Of a stretch of DNA of 43,343 nt, positions 29,804 to 39,891 are shown piece by piece; within the stretch, counting starts at the first letter, position 1, and each line of letters opens with the position of its first letter. The position numbers were made by a program, and so were the translations under genes. A model generated the notes under the pieces. That model made no database searches. It saw only the letters and a program-made list of their open reading frames with translations, and was not told where the DNA came from. The stretch lies in the NCBI GenBank assembly GCA_015179045.1, contig WHUZ01000185.1:1-43343 (forward strand), in the 5' to 3' direction. This DNA comes from Kalaharituber pfeilii. Its lineage: Eukaryota > Ascomycota > Pezizomycetes > Pezizales > Pezizaceae.

Positions 29804-31081
29804 TTTGAATTAGGATAGTTGTAGTTATTGGTTGGTGGTAAAGGTGAGCAGCGTGGTAGATGTGGGATAACTTATAAAGAAAAGAAATATTGTAGAGTCG
29901 TGACGTTGGACAAGTCGTAAAAGAAGTGAGAAAAGGAAACAGATTCAGACGTACTTCTGGCGTGTCGGACAATGCAGGAACCGTCTGCCTCGCAGCTTTA
30001 CTTTTCCCCGTTGCATGCAAGGGTGCCTACCTAGCAATTGATTGGTGAAGCGTACTCGCTACCAGCATAAAGTGCGTTGTTGCAAGGACTGTGCGTGGGG
30101 TCCGTCCGGCTGCAGGATAGTGGCACGGTAGGTTAACGTGACTCAGTCAGTCAGGCCTCCAACTAACCGTTTTTCGCCCTGCAAATAAGATTTGTGATTG
30201 CATTTGAGCTCAATAGCCAGCTCGTGTCTTTTTATATTTTATTTTTTATATATGTCGTACTCTTACTGGCTCATATTCCTTGTTCGCTGTGGGTCCCCTT
30301 ATCGCCTTCAGCCCCCATAGCCATCTCCTTCCAAGCCTCGCACCTAAACAGACGTCTGCGGTCGTGTCCTCCTCTGTTCCGCACCATCTACATTCCGGGA
30401 CATCCGCTTTCCCTATTTTGTAGCTCTATGCCTTAAGTGCCCTCCCACCCACCAGGCTTCCCGACGTGCAGGTCAGTCGACCCAATCGCTAGAGGGGCCT
30501 GTAGCCCAAGTTCAGCCTGTTTCTGTCTTCTGCTCAACGCCTCTTCGCCAACATCCTCATGCATGCCTCCACTTCTACCTGCTGGGGCTTATCTGCGCTG
30601 CCTTATCCACTTCTTCATTGCCCTTTAGTCTCTTGTCTTGAGGTATCTGCTGGTGTCTAGAGGGCGCATGATGAGTAACTGTGAGAGTGAGTGTACTCTA
30701 CTCTACAAAAACAGAGAAATGCATTGAACTGAACAGGTCTACGGTATTGGGCTGTGAATGCTTGACAGCACGAGAATAATTCTAAGTCTTGCAAGTTCTG
30801 CAGCTGGGCTGGGATGAGGCGAGAGTACAATTGCTATCGTAGCTAGGTAAACTGAATAAAAAATGGGAAAATAACAGTCTGGCAAAATTTGACAACTAAT
30901 TGCATGCTCCATAGATCTGCACATGAATAAACCCGTACAGGCTCAGTTGGGGAAAGTGTAATAAAATGATGTCCAGGGTGCAGTTATTACAATTAATTAT
31001 TGAAATACATTCATCTATTTTTCATCTTTTTTCATTTCTTTTTTTCATTTCTTTTTTTTTTTTTGCAAGGACATGACGAGA
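29804..31081. other. Intergenic, no gene recognised; T-rich stretches
   Basis: The part next to the ISG12-like gene is its presumed promoter. At 31010-31063 several T runs are broken by CATTTC repeats, perhaps remains of older minus-strand retroposon tails. Open frames are short and lack domains. Confidence 0.4.
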
Positions 31082-31570
31082 TTTTTTTTTTTTTTTTTTT
31101 TTATTTCATTACTCGCATGCCGCCCTACAGGCTATGGCGAGGGTCTTTATTAATGAAAGTAAAAGAAGTCAAAACGATCGCACCCACTAGCTACATGTGT
31201 TGCCCGCGGTAGTCCTACGTGATGCGGGAAAGGGAAATATCTAAAACTCAGAGGGCCAGTCCGTCCGTCCTACTTCCGTCCCCTGTCCCATTCGTACTAG
31301 TCCACTCTCATCCAACGTCCTCCAAGTCTCACTTTCTCCACCTCTGTCGGCTTCTCCAGATATAATACCACCGAACTGGTCTTCTTTCCTTCCTCGACCA
31401 GTGTTGTCTTCTTTCTCAGCCAGCGAATGCCCACCGTCTTTCCTAACTTGTTACTCGCCTCCAGCCACTTTCGAACCTTGCCCAAGTCCTTCCTTAGGGC
31501 AATGCCGTGTACGACGATGCCATGTGCAGGGGTGGCGGCATCGGGGGTGGCGGGAGTGACGGGTGGTACT
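31082..31570 (-). mobile_element. Half-LINE copy B (ORF1 remnant joined to 3' tail)
   Basis: On the minus strand: ORF1 C-terminal sequence (GKVRKWLEASNKLGKT, GIRWLRKKTTLVEEGKKTSS, LGGRWMRVD), then a TAG in frame before YEWDRGRK. About 130 bp of 3' region follow, then the hairpin CTCGCCATAGCCTGTAGGGC to GCATGCGAG, and an A-tail (T run 31082-31102). The 5' edge is near 31570; I could not find its target duplication. The layout equals copy A, with no ORF2. Confidence 0.7.
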
Positions 31571-31761
31571 TACAAATGAAATAAAGAACAAAAGCAATAG
31601 CAAAGAACCGTACGAGCAGATTCCTTTTCTCCCATGCTTCTAAATTATATGTCTTCACCTCTGCTCCGGCCATTGTCAGGATACAAAGATATCGAGAGTT
31701 TCAAAACGCCTCTGCTAGAGGCTGCAATTAGAGAGATTTGGCACCAAAGAAAGATCCAGCA

Positions 31762-31830
31762 CTCGTCATAGCCCATAGGGCGGCGCATGAGTAATGATTA
31801 AAAAAGGATAATAAAAATAAAAATAAAAAC
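31762..31830 (+). mobile_element. Tiny hairpin retroposon of the half-LINE tail type, 69 bp
   Basis: The body begins CTCGTCATAGCCCATAGGGC and reaches GCATGAGTAATGATT before an A-rich tail. A perfect 12-bp duplication AAAGATCCAGCA flanks it (31750-31761 and 31831-31842). It carries only the hairpin part of the 3' end of the half-LINEs, starting at the base of the stem. It is thus the counterpart, in this second family, of the TGCCC-starting tiny copies. Confidence 0.8.
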
Positions 31831-31842
31831 AAAGATCCAGCA

Positions 31843-33147
31843 AGTGGCATACGAGCAATCAACAAAAATATTAGAACAAAACATAAACAATAGAGTTTTT
31901 GCAACATCCCCGTAAATTTTCCCCGTATTGTATTAGTCATCTTATCGGGAAACTCTGCAAACGAGGGGTTTGGCACCCACTCCCCGTTCATATCCCCGTT
32001 AATATCCCCGTACCAACTACCGCAGCAAATCTACCTGCCATTAACCATGCACATGCACCTACCGTATTTCGCAGCTGCATGGGCAGCAGTTGCAGCCTAT
32101 AGTACTCTCTTCCAAGTATTTCTACACTCACAGTGGCTTATCTACAAGAAATTGGCAGAGGAAATGATTCAGAGTTGCTGAAGCAGTGTAAGATAGACAG
32201 ATAGTATCTACCACTGCCTTTCGATGGACCGGAGCGGTGAGAACTGGCGGAACGAACGTACGAACAAGTGCGGGTGCGAGTGAGAAGAAAGTCTATATAT
32301 ATGATAGCTATGAATGCCTCACGTGCTGCCCTTATCTCCACGTGCGTTCCATGCCAAGCTTGCCTTTACCCATCCGTCGTCGTCACCACAGCAGGTTCAG
32401 CTTGCAGAGTCCTTTTCTTCTAGCGTTTGTGAGCTCGGTATACCTAGTTGAGAGGTGGTAGATGCTGAAGGGGTTGCTCTTGGTTGTCCTGAAGGCATGA
32501 CAATTTGTGTGAATAAAGGTTATAGGAAAAATAGGCCAGGCTGCTAGTGTCTGTGAAAGCCAATCAAGACGGAAATTTGTAGGGCAGTTTTCCACAATAA
32601 GTGTTAATTCTACAGAAAGTTGAAGGCAGTCTGAGCTCATTAAATTGTCGTGAGCATTGCTCAAAGGAATGCAGTTTTCCCGGGGATTTTTCAAAGTTCT
32701 CTGAGTTTTATGTAAACAAAGCCACCGTTGTCACAAGGGGATGTTGCAAAAGCTCTCTATGAATGAAGATGTTAGCATGTTTTTCGTTTTAAATTGTTTT
32801 GTATCAATTCCTCGCATACGTCTTAGACCGCAGAGGATATATACTACATGTGACCGATTGTGAGACAACTTTTCTATACAAATCTGTCTTCGTGCCTTAC
32901 TGCTAGATTGGTGTTGTTATTGGCCCATGAATGCAGTATGCTTAACAATCTCCTGTAGCGTCTTTTCAGATGTGTGATAATCTGGCTCACTTCGGCATGC
33001 CAAGCCTACGGTGCATTGCTGCATTGACCATTAATTGCATCGTTCATACCTCATCCTGTACTCTACAACAGCAAGGAGGCCGGTATTACGTACTTGATAC
33101 TTTCACCAACTTACCAAAAAAATTCTTTGCCAAAACGCTTATTTGTA
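31843..33147. other. Intergenic, upstream of the HNH gene
   Basis: CCCCGTTA and related short strings repeat near 31980-32010. No gene or RNA is recognised. The downstream end is the promoter region of the gene at 33148. Confidence 0.4.
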
Positions 33148-34294
33148 ATGGAACTCCAGCAGCAACAAGAACATGTCAATACTATTATTGATCGTGCGGC
33201 ACTCAAAGCTACGGAGAAAGAGTTGTTGACATTTGCTCTTGGAGGAGGAATTATAGCATACGATAAAATCTCCTACGACAATGTAGTCGCTATCGGACAA
33301 ACGCTAGCCGAGGGTGTGTTCTTCTATGGCACTGGCCGATTACCGAACTCAGATAATGCCAATACCACACATTCGCAAAACTCACAGCCGTCCACACCAA
33401 ACCAGCTATCCAGCCGCACGACACCGAGTCATCGATTAAGAAGTGTGAGGCAGCGGATAGAACAACGGGATCAATGGTATGTAAAGTAGGAACACTCGTC
33501 CGTATAGACTTACTGATGAATTGGGAAGCTGCTTGATTACTGGGTTGAGAGTTACATCAAATGGCACTGAAGCAGCGCATACAATTTCACATCGTGCTTT
33601 ACAAGGCACTAGTCCCTTCGATAATGCCGCATGGAAGGCAATAAAATGCTTTTTAGGAGACAAACTAGCGGAGAGGCTCTATGCTGCTATCCAAAAATCT
33701 CCGACTTCTGTGATATTGACACTTTCCGCCACCCTTCATCGTCTTTGGACCTATGACGAAATCCGTTTATATCCAGTAGACGCGTCTCGCAATCGCAAAT
33801 CGGAAAAAGAATGGCTTGACGACTTTGACGACGCCGAGAAAGATCGTCGCCCATTAAAGTTTTTTTTGGAGCTTAATATCACGGATCACAATAGATTCCA
33901 GCATGAGTTATTTCCCTCTACACAGATTTTAGAGGTTGATCATACAGGCCTACTTGACGAGAACAAGAAGGTGTCAACCCAACAACCACTCCAGAATGTG
34001 TGCTTCTTTCCCGTCCCTTATCATCTCGATCCTTATGAAGAGTATGTAACTACGATTCACCCAGCAGCCTTATTGGTACATACAAAGTTACAGATTCTGT
34101 ATCATAAACTGCGTGCAAACGGTCGGCCGCAAAGCCTGTATGACTCCACTACTTCACCTAGTCCCATCACTCCGTACATTGCTATGAACCCTCTGGACTT
34201 GGAATATATCAACCGGAAACTGGAGAAACCGAGATTATATCAATCCGAAACTGTGGTTGACGAGAGATCCTTCCCCGTTGGTAATAGGTATTGA
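33148..34294 (+). CDS. HNH endonuclease domain protein (fungal HNH_2 family)
   Basis: Exons 33148-33476 and 33529-34294 give 364 residues. The 52-bp intron has a GTATGT donor and an AAG acceptor. Its removal fuses IEQRDQ to CCLITG, recreating the family signature R-D-x-C-x-[IVL]-T-G; reading through hits a TAG. The signature is followed by EAAHTISHRAL (metal-binding His), a helix with WKAIKCFLGDKLAERL, and TSVILTLSATLHRLWTYDEI with the second conserved His. The usual Asn of the HNH core is not obvious, where TSVIL replaces N-G-I-x-L, so activity may be altered. The N-terminal 100 residues are uncharacterised. This type is common in ascomycetes and often multi-copy; its role is unknown. It sits among retroelements. 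Confidence 0.75.
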
Positions 34295-34640
34295 TCAATT
34301 TCAATTCTTTTATTAAATTAGGCGGTTAATATAATTCGGTCTAACAATTCCTCTTAGCTAGTATCATAGGTATACCTATCCGCCATAGGTACTAGCCATT
34401 TTCGGTTCAAGCATGATATAGGATAGTCTGTTTGCAGTTCCAGAGTTCGAGAGGGAGCGCTGATTAGGTTTGGGCAGTAGGTGATAAAGCTGAACTAGTA
34501 AATAAAACAATAAAAATTACTCTGCTGCCAACCAAAGTATTCAGGTCTACGTAAAACAACATATGTCAAATACTGTCCTCTATGCCTGCTTCCAAAGATA
34601 GCTACTTGTTCTCCTGAGGACTTTACCTATTCCGCCGAGC
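34295..34640. other. Short intergenic stretch
   Basis: Contains the palindrome GGTATACC near 34369 with CCATAGGTACTAG beside it, and a left target-site copy (34641-34648) of the next insertion. No gene. Confidence 0.4.
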
Positions 34641-34648
34641 TAAGTCTT

Positions 34649-35233
34649 TTTTATTTTTTATTTTTTTGATCACGTAACTCCGCATACAGGCCACCAGCCT
34701 ATGGCGGGGACCTATATACCCGAGTCATCTTAGAAGCAACAACATACTCTACATACACGCGTTGGGCACCCAGTGTACCCTCCGTCCCCGGCTATCCCAG
34801 ATCAAGGCTGGCAAAACCAGTCCTCGACCGGGTCGCCCTCCGCACCCTCCTGCTTCCACCCTTTCTCCTCTAAGTCCTCCCAGCACTGCCAGGTGACCTG
34901 TGCCCCATCCTTGTCCTTCCTCTTGGGCCTCTCCAACGCTCTGCACTCAAATACCACATGCTCAGCACTCCATTCCTCTCCACAGGTGCAGCATGTCTCC
35001 TCTCCCTGAATCTTCTTCCGCCACATACTGCCGCTCTTCCCATTCCGCAGCCAGGTGTAATTGGTAAGTGCCCGCATACCCCACTTTACAAAGCTCCCTT
35101 TGCCGAAGCCATTCTGCTCCCTCTCCTGCTTTCTCTTCTGAACTAACTCTTGGTGTAGGCTACCTTCTGTAGCCTGCCCCTCATACCTCATGGCTCCAGC
35201 TTCCAGGCAACACTGGAGTCTACCCACCGTGGG
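34649..35233 (-). mobile_element. 5'-truncated LINE, ORF2 C-terminus with zinc knuckle
   Basis: The minus strand encodes an ORF2 tail (GSFVKWGMRALTNYTWLRNG, EETCCTCGEEWSAEHVVFEC). The C-C-x-C-G ... H-V-V-F-E-C knuckle is typical of LINE ORF2 C-termini after the RNase H domain. The 3' region ends in a hairpin CCCCGCCATAGGCTGGTGGC to CCTGTATGCGGAG and an A-rich tail. An 8-bp repeat TAAGTCTT (34641-34648 and 35234-35241) is the likely target duplication. It belongs to a related but different LINE family from the fragment at 35857. Confidence 0.7.
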
Positions 35234-35241
35234 TAAGTCTT

Positions 35242-35843
35242 GGTCTCATTGTCGACTCTTAAGGCTGAGACGGCTTTATGTACCCCTTTCGGGGCCACTG
35301 TGTGAACATGCGCCTTTGCAGCTTAGGCCCCTTCGCTAAGCTTCCGCTCCCTTCAGACCCAACTGCCGATAACTACACCCTCCAAGCTGTCCTCCATACC
35401 GATTTTGTGTCTCCATGCCTTCAGATATTCGAGCGCTAGACTGGGCTCCAGTAAAAACAGTCTAACACGTTGTTGTTGAAGCCAGAGTAGCTGTGATCGG
35501 ATAGTGAATGATATTGTGGCGATATTCTGAATTTGCGCGGTTCAAACGCAGGTAGTGTAAATACCCATGGACGTACTTGTATTCTAGATGTAATGTGAAC
35601 CAGAATGGTACTCGAGTACAAGCACTTTATCGAGATGATGGAACTTACTAGTAAAACTAATTTATCCCGAATCGATGGCGTTGCGCAAAAGAAAAAATGG
35701 AGAAACATAAAATAAGCTAAATTTATTTATCCATTTTCATTCTTTGGAGCGTTAAATGTCTATCCGTCAAGTGAAGATACTTGTACTAGAATGAAGTTGA
35801 CGACATGGCAATCGATGCATTGGAAATAGGTTTAGTTGCTTGC
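35242..35843. other. Intergenic, no gene recognised
   Basis: A 90-codon minus-strand frame at 35436-35708 has no domain. The stretch separates two LINE fragments. Confidence 0.4.
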
Positions 35844-35856
35844 TTAAGCGTCTGCT

Positions 35857-36519
35857 CGGGAAGCCAACCCCGGACGGAGCGGCGCACGCTGTAAGAAAGG
35901 CATGGGAAGCAAGATCGTCACGGGGAGACAGGGACGTAGCCATAATGTGGGTGAAAGGACACACTGGACTCCCGGAAGCAGACATAGCGGCCAAGATCGG
36001 CACATGCCGACAATACCAGGACGAAATAGCTACGAAACCCGGCATACGTCAGCTAGCCAAGTCTAAGAGAACGGAGAAGAGGAACCGCCTGGGACTAAGC
36101 TACAGACCACTACAAAGACTGGGCCACGGAGTAAGAACGCTGGCAGGACTGTTGGGAGGCAAGGGCCTGCGGGCATGGAAGTTCAACATAGGCAAATCCG
36201 ACGGTCCAGAATGCCAATGGTGCGGGGAACGGGAAGAGACCACGGCGCACCTACTCGAAGAATGTCGGATATGGAAAAGGATATAGCCGGGGGGAGAAAA
36301 GACATAGTGAAACCTCCCGACGGCGGAGACAGCCCGCTTCTGACTTTACTGGGACGGATGGAAGAGGACTGAAATCCGGGAACTGCTTTACTACTGTATT
36401 TAGTCTATTTCTTTCTCCTTTACTTTCCCTTTCTTTTTCTTTTGTTTTGTATCTAATCTCGCCATAGCCGCTAGGGCGGCAAGCGAGTACTACTGATATA
36501 AAAAAAGAAAAAAGAAAAA
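35857..36519 (+). mobile_element. 5'-truncated LINE, RNase H end and zinc knuckle of ORF2
   Basis: A perfect 13-bp target duplication TTAAGCGTCTGCT (35844-35856 and 36520-36532) bounds a 663-bp insert. The frame encodes the end of an RNase H domain (VAIMWVKGHTGLPEADIAAK), a linker, and the knuckle PECQWCGEREETTAHLLEEC. The frame stops at 36286, but the next frame continues with GRKDIVKPPDGGDSPLLTLL, so one frameshift has occurred. The 3' end is the hairpin CTCGCCATAGCCGCTAGGGC to AAGCGAG and an A-rich tail. The RNase H plus knuckle layout suggests the Tad1/I group. The tail hairpin is the same type as in the half-LINEs, so this family is the likely source of their machinery. Confidence 0.85.
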
Positions 36520-36532
36520 TTAAGCGTCTGCT

Positions 36533-36995
36533 AATACGGGCAAATATCACCAACTATAGAGAAGATACACTAGCTATATGATCGTTTCTATGGTAGGATG
36601 TTCCTAGTTTCGCAGCTTCTTTATCGATACTGCTACATCCATTTTTTTCTTCGTAATGTGTTTTCAAAATTTATATTTACTTCTCTAGTCTTCATCTTCA
36701 GGGCGTAGTGTCTATCTGCATGGTAGCTTGGAACGTATTCGGAATAGGAACTTGTATAACGACAATGATGTTCTTGCACAACTCTCTGGTATCTTGACCA
36801 ACGCGGAAGCCGGTAGGGTCAGCATTCCAACCATTGGCGGATACTTTCTTCACATTGTACATAATTGTTTTCTGTTCCGCAGTTGTGGAAATGGTAGTCC
36901 ATACGGGTGATAGTTTATGAATTGGGGAGTAGCGAAAGAGGCAGCCTGTTATTGTTTCGTATACTGCAGGAGATTTTCCCTTCAACTGTCAAGTC
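36533..36995. other. Region containing a minus-strand open frame, unknown
   Basis: The minus-strand frame 36985-36698 reads SPVWTTISTTAEQKTIMYNV, then GWNADPTGFRVGQDTRELCK and IIVVIQVPIPNTFQATMQ before a stop. It follows a CTTGACAG acceptor-like site at about 36986, so it may be the last exon of a gene. I recognise no family. Half-LINE copy C is inserted just upstream of it. Confidence 0.3.
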
Positions 36996-37007
36996 ACATT
37001 ACCAATT

Positions 37008-37422
37008 TTTTTTTTTTTTTTTTTTATATCATTAATCGCGTGCCGCCCTAAGGGCTATGGCGATGTTAAGTTACATATGAAATAAAGGAAAGAAAAGAGT
37101 ATAGTAGAGATCCCCGGATCCTCCTGTGTGGCGGGGAAGTAACAATTTACCGCAGAGAAAGAAAAGATGTTGCCTGTGGTTGTTTCTGTATTACAGGCTT
37201 TTGAAACGAAAAGGTTCAAGTCCGTCTCCTGTCCCATTCATACTCACATGACTTTAACCATTTCCCTCCCAGTCTCACTCTGCCCAGTGTTGGTTCGATC
37301 CGTTCCTCGAGGTACACCACTACCGAGCTGGTGAGCTTCCTCCACGAGGATGTCCTTTTTCCTCAACCACCGGATCCCAGAGATTTTTCCCAGGTCTTCG
37401 TTGGCTGATTCCAGCCATTTTT
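37008..37422 (-). mobile_element. Half-LINE copy C (ORF1 remnant joined to 3' tail), 415 bp
   Basis: Bounded by a perfect 12-bp duplication ACATTACCAATT (36996-37007 and 37423-37434). On the minus strand it starts inside ORF1 (KWLESANEDLGKISGIRWLR), carries a small deletion that shifts frame, and continues to CEYEWDRRRT. A short 3' region, the hairpin ATCGCCATAGCCCTTAGGGC to GCACGCGAT and an A-tail (T run 37006-37025) follow. The outer stem base pair changed from C-G to A-T on both sides compared with copy A. Confidence 0.8.
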
Positions 37423-37544
37423 ACATTACCAATTCATAATCTTTTGCATTCAACACAGGCATACACAAGTCCCGCAGCTTCACAGCGCAGCTCACTCGAA
37501 GAGACCATTCAGATGTATTTATGAACTTCAATTATTCCTTTCAA

Positions 37545-39516
37545 TCAATAAAGTGTACACATAGTAATACAATCACTCTGCATCCCCAAGATCTTTTTTG
37601 CCTCCTTCAAAAATAACTCATATGCCGCAGTCACGTCCGTCCTCGTAGTGAAGTAATTCTCGTTGAAGTCCGAATGCTTGAAGGACTTGATGAACGCTTT
37701 GAAGGATGTATGGAAGGTGTCGTTGATTTCGTGATTGGAGGAGACAATGGTGGCATGTGTGTTAAGGAGGGTAATGGTTTCCTTGTGATCTGCGGGGGAG
37801 GGTTTAGTCAAAATATTGAACGTGAAATATAAATACGAAAGAAGTACTTACTAATCCGCAGCACCCTCATAGGATCCATTCCATAAAGACGGCGGTAAAT
37901 AGAAACATCTGTTCTCATGCCTTTTTCATATAACGTAGCATCGGCAAGAGCATCGCCACCTCCGGCACCAGAATTCGTATTTACCAAGTGCTGACGGTCT
38001 TGGAATTTCGCTTCTTCAATGCAGCTCTTGAAAGTGCTGATGAAGCGATTACGCAGCTCCAAGTAACCAGGCATGCTGGACATGCGTCCTTCAAGCGATG
38101 CTACTTGGAGTTTCAGCAGCTGGATAGTCTGTTCCATCGCATTAAATTGGTTCCTAAGTGACTCGACATGTTGGAGCATAGGCTCTGCATTTTGTTAGCA
38201 CGGAATCAACGAGCACAAGATATAATAAGAGACACACCTCCGGTGTCTATACCCCCACTCATCTCTCCATGCTTGCGTTTTTTGCCCGTTTTTGTCGCAA
38301 GTTTCTGATAGGATTGCCAACTCTCAGCTCTGGTTGTAACTGGGGACGCGGCATGCCTCGTTTGTTCACTAAACGTCGAATCCTCGAATACTTGTGTCAC
38401 ATCTGGGGGAGCGGGGTGCCTCGATTGTTGACTAGGGTCAGGCGGAGGGGGCTTATTCCCGGGAAATGAATTCCGTACCGCGCTCGTCTCTTCGCTCGAT
38501 GATCGCGAATCCTTCGCAGGCTGTGTCGCACATGGAGATGGGGTTTGCCCAGACAGTTGACTCCCTCTAGGCGGAGCAGGTGAATTACCCGACGATGATG
38601 AAGACTATCGGAAATTAGCTGAGCTCCGTTAAACCAAGGGAGTGGATGACCAACAAGAATTTGAGTTGCTGCAAGCTCTGAGTCACTGGAAATCTCATCA
38701 AACTTGCTGAAGAGGTTGACTTCGGGATTCTGTACAATGCTTCCTCCGGAGATTGGACCCGTGATCGGACCGGAAATCGGGCCAGAGATCGGACCGGCAA
38801 TCGGACCGGCAATCGGACCAGCGATACCAGTAACAGTACTTCTGGTGACGGGGCCTGTAATAAAGTTGCCGAATACGTAGGTGCTAGAGGATTGGGAGGA
38901 TGGTTTGACCTAGAAATATTAAAGAACTGAATAAAATGCGGAAGGGGCAGTTCGGATGCACCCCCAGCTGACAGCGAGCTGTCTCGAAGGGGTCCACTTG
39001 GACTTGCACGCGTCAGTGGGCAGCGAGCTGCCTCACCGAGAATCCAAGTGTGCTAGCAATGCATCGAACGTTGGAATCAACCTCCCCAGCTGACAGCGAG
39101 CTGTCTCGAAGGGGACCACTTTATCCAGCCAGCAGCGAGCTGCCTAACTGAAAACTATGTGAGCTAGCAGTCGATTCCACTGAACTTACCGTGTGCAAAA
39201 GTTTTTTCGCTCGGCTCGAACGCGTCTTGTTCTCACATTGCGCAAAAATGTTCAGATGATAATTCCAGTAAGTAAAGAAATCACTGTCGCTGAGCTGGCT
39301 TTCATCGTTCTTGCCGAGGCTGTTCTTGCAATACTGCACGAAGGATGCATAGCGCCACTTGCTGACTTGCTGCTCCGTAGAAAAATAACATGCTGTGAGT
39401 TTGACGAGGGATGGTTCGATGGAAGGAGGAGGGTCGGAGGAATATTGTGTTTGCGAGCTCGCCGAGTTTTCAGAGGCAGAATGTGAAAAGAAGACTGGAT
39501 CAGTTTGACCGTTCAT
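37545..39516 (-). CDS. Unknown protein with GPI-type tandem repeats and coiled coil, five exons
   Basis: Exons 39516-39190, 38909-38655, 38604-38238, 38184-37852 and 37789-37545 join in consistent phase to 508 residues. Donors are GTAAGT, GTTGGT (poor), GTGTGT and GTAAGT; branch sites GCTAAT and GCTAAC are visible. The N-terminal exon holds SKWRYASFVQYCKNSLGKND and SDFFTYWNYHLNIFAQC. Exon 2 has a run of G-P-I-[AST] units and ends near the doubtful donor. Exon 3 is Ser/Pro-rich with KKRKHGE as a possible nuclear signal. Exon 4 has a heptad-like helix (VESLRNQFNAMEQTIQLLKL), then GMDPMRVLRI. The last exon is helical (ITLLNTHATIV, YELFLKEAKKILGM). I recognise no domain; a nuclear or regulatory role is only a guess. 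A retroposon lies 39 bp upstream of the start. Confidence 0.6.
38748..38827 (-). repeat. Coding 12-bp minisatellite (G-P-I-[AST])n
   Basis: About six and a half units of a 12-bp repeat, typified on plus by ATCGGACCGGCA, encode GPIAGPIAGPISGPISGPIT on the minus strand. Synonymous differences between units show it is not a brand-new expansion. It lies in exon 2 of the gene at 37545-39516. Confidence 0.85.
38910..39189 (-). other. Intron 1 (280 bp) with four CGAG-loop hairpins
   Basis: This intron is four to five times longer than its neighbours. It holds GACAG-CGAG-CTGTC (38970-38983), GGCAG-CGAG-CTGCC (39019-39032), GACAG-CGAG-CTGTC (39092-39105) and GCAG-CGAG-CTGC (39132-39143). The first and third share a longer block CAGCTGACAGCGAGCTGTCT followed by CGAAGGGG, so the intron contains a diverged tandem duplication with a period of about 120 bp. 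The stem bases differ between hairpins but stay paired. Confidence 0.75.
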
Positions 39517-39568
39517 GGTGGGAGTTAGCTGCGATTATTACTTGAGGGGATTCCAAGTGGGCGGAATC

Positions 39569-39877
39569 GAGGGGGGAGGACGTCATGTAACGAGAATCTT
39601 TTCCGGGTTGTGAAGGCGTGGAGAGATGTGGGAAGGAGAAGGTCATGGGGTGGAATAGGGGAGCATCTCGCTTTCTGATGAAGAACCGCCCAGAAGGTTT
39701 TCTTTTCTAAAATCAGTTCTAGAAGGGGAGAGGGGGGAGTGGAAACGGGGAGGTGTATGTTAGAACTTTCTTGGTTAAAGCCTGCCTCCGGGCTTGCCCT
39801 GCCATGGCCTAGCGCTGCAAGCGGGGTTAGGTGCAAGCGGGGTTAGGTGAATTAAAGAAAAAAAAAAAAAAAAAAAA
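39569..39877 (+). mobile_element. 309-bp retroposon ending in the tiny-element hairpin
   Basis: A perfect 14-bp duplication AAGTGGGCGGAATC flanks it (39555-39568 and 39878-39891), and it ends in about 20 A. The last part is the tiny-element hairpin (TGCCCTGCCATGG at about 39795, then GCAAGCGGGGTTAGGT twice in tandem at 39817-39848). About 225 bp of unrelated purine-rich sequence precede it. The insert has no protein domain and no clear pol III boxes. It lies 39 bp upstream of the start codon of the divergent unknown gene and so may alter its promoter. Confidence 0.75.
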
Positions 39878-39891
39878 AAGTGGGCGGAATC

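Noticed and set aside
29875..30630. Short secreted proteins suggested by hydrophobic open frames
   Set aside because: Frames are short, overlap on both strands and lack conserved features; the hydrophobicity comes from T-rich sequence.
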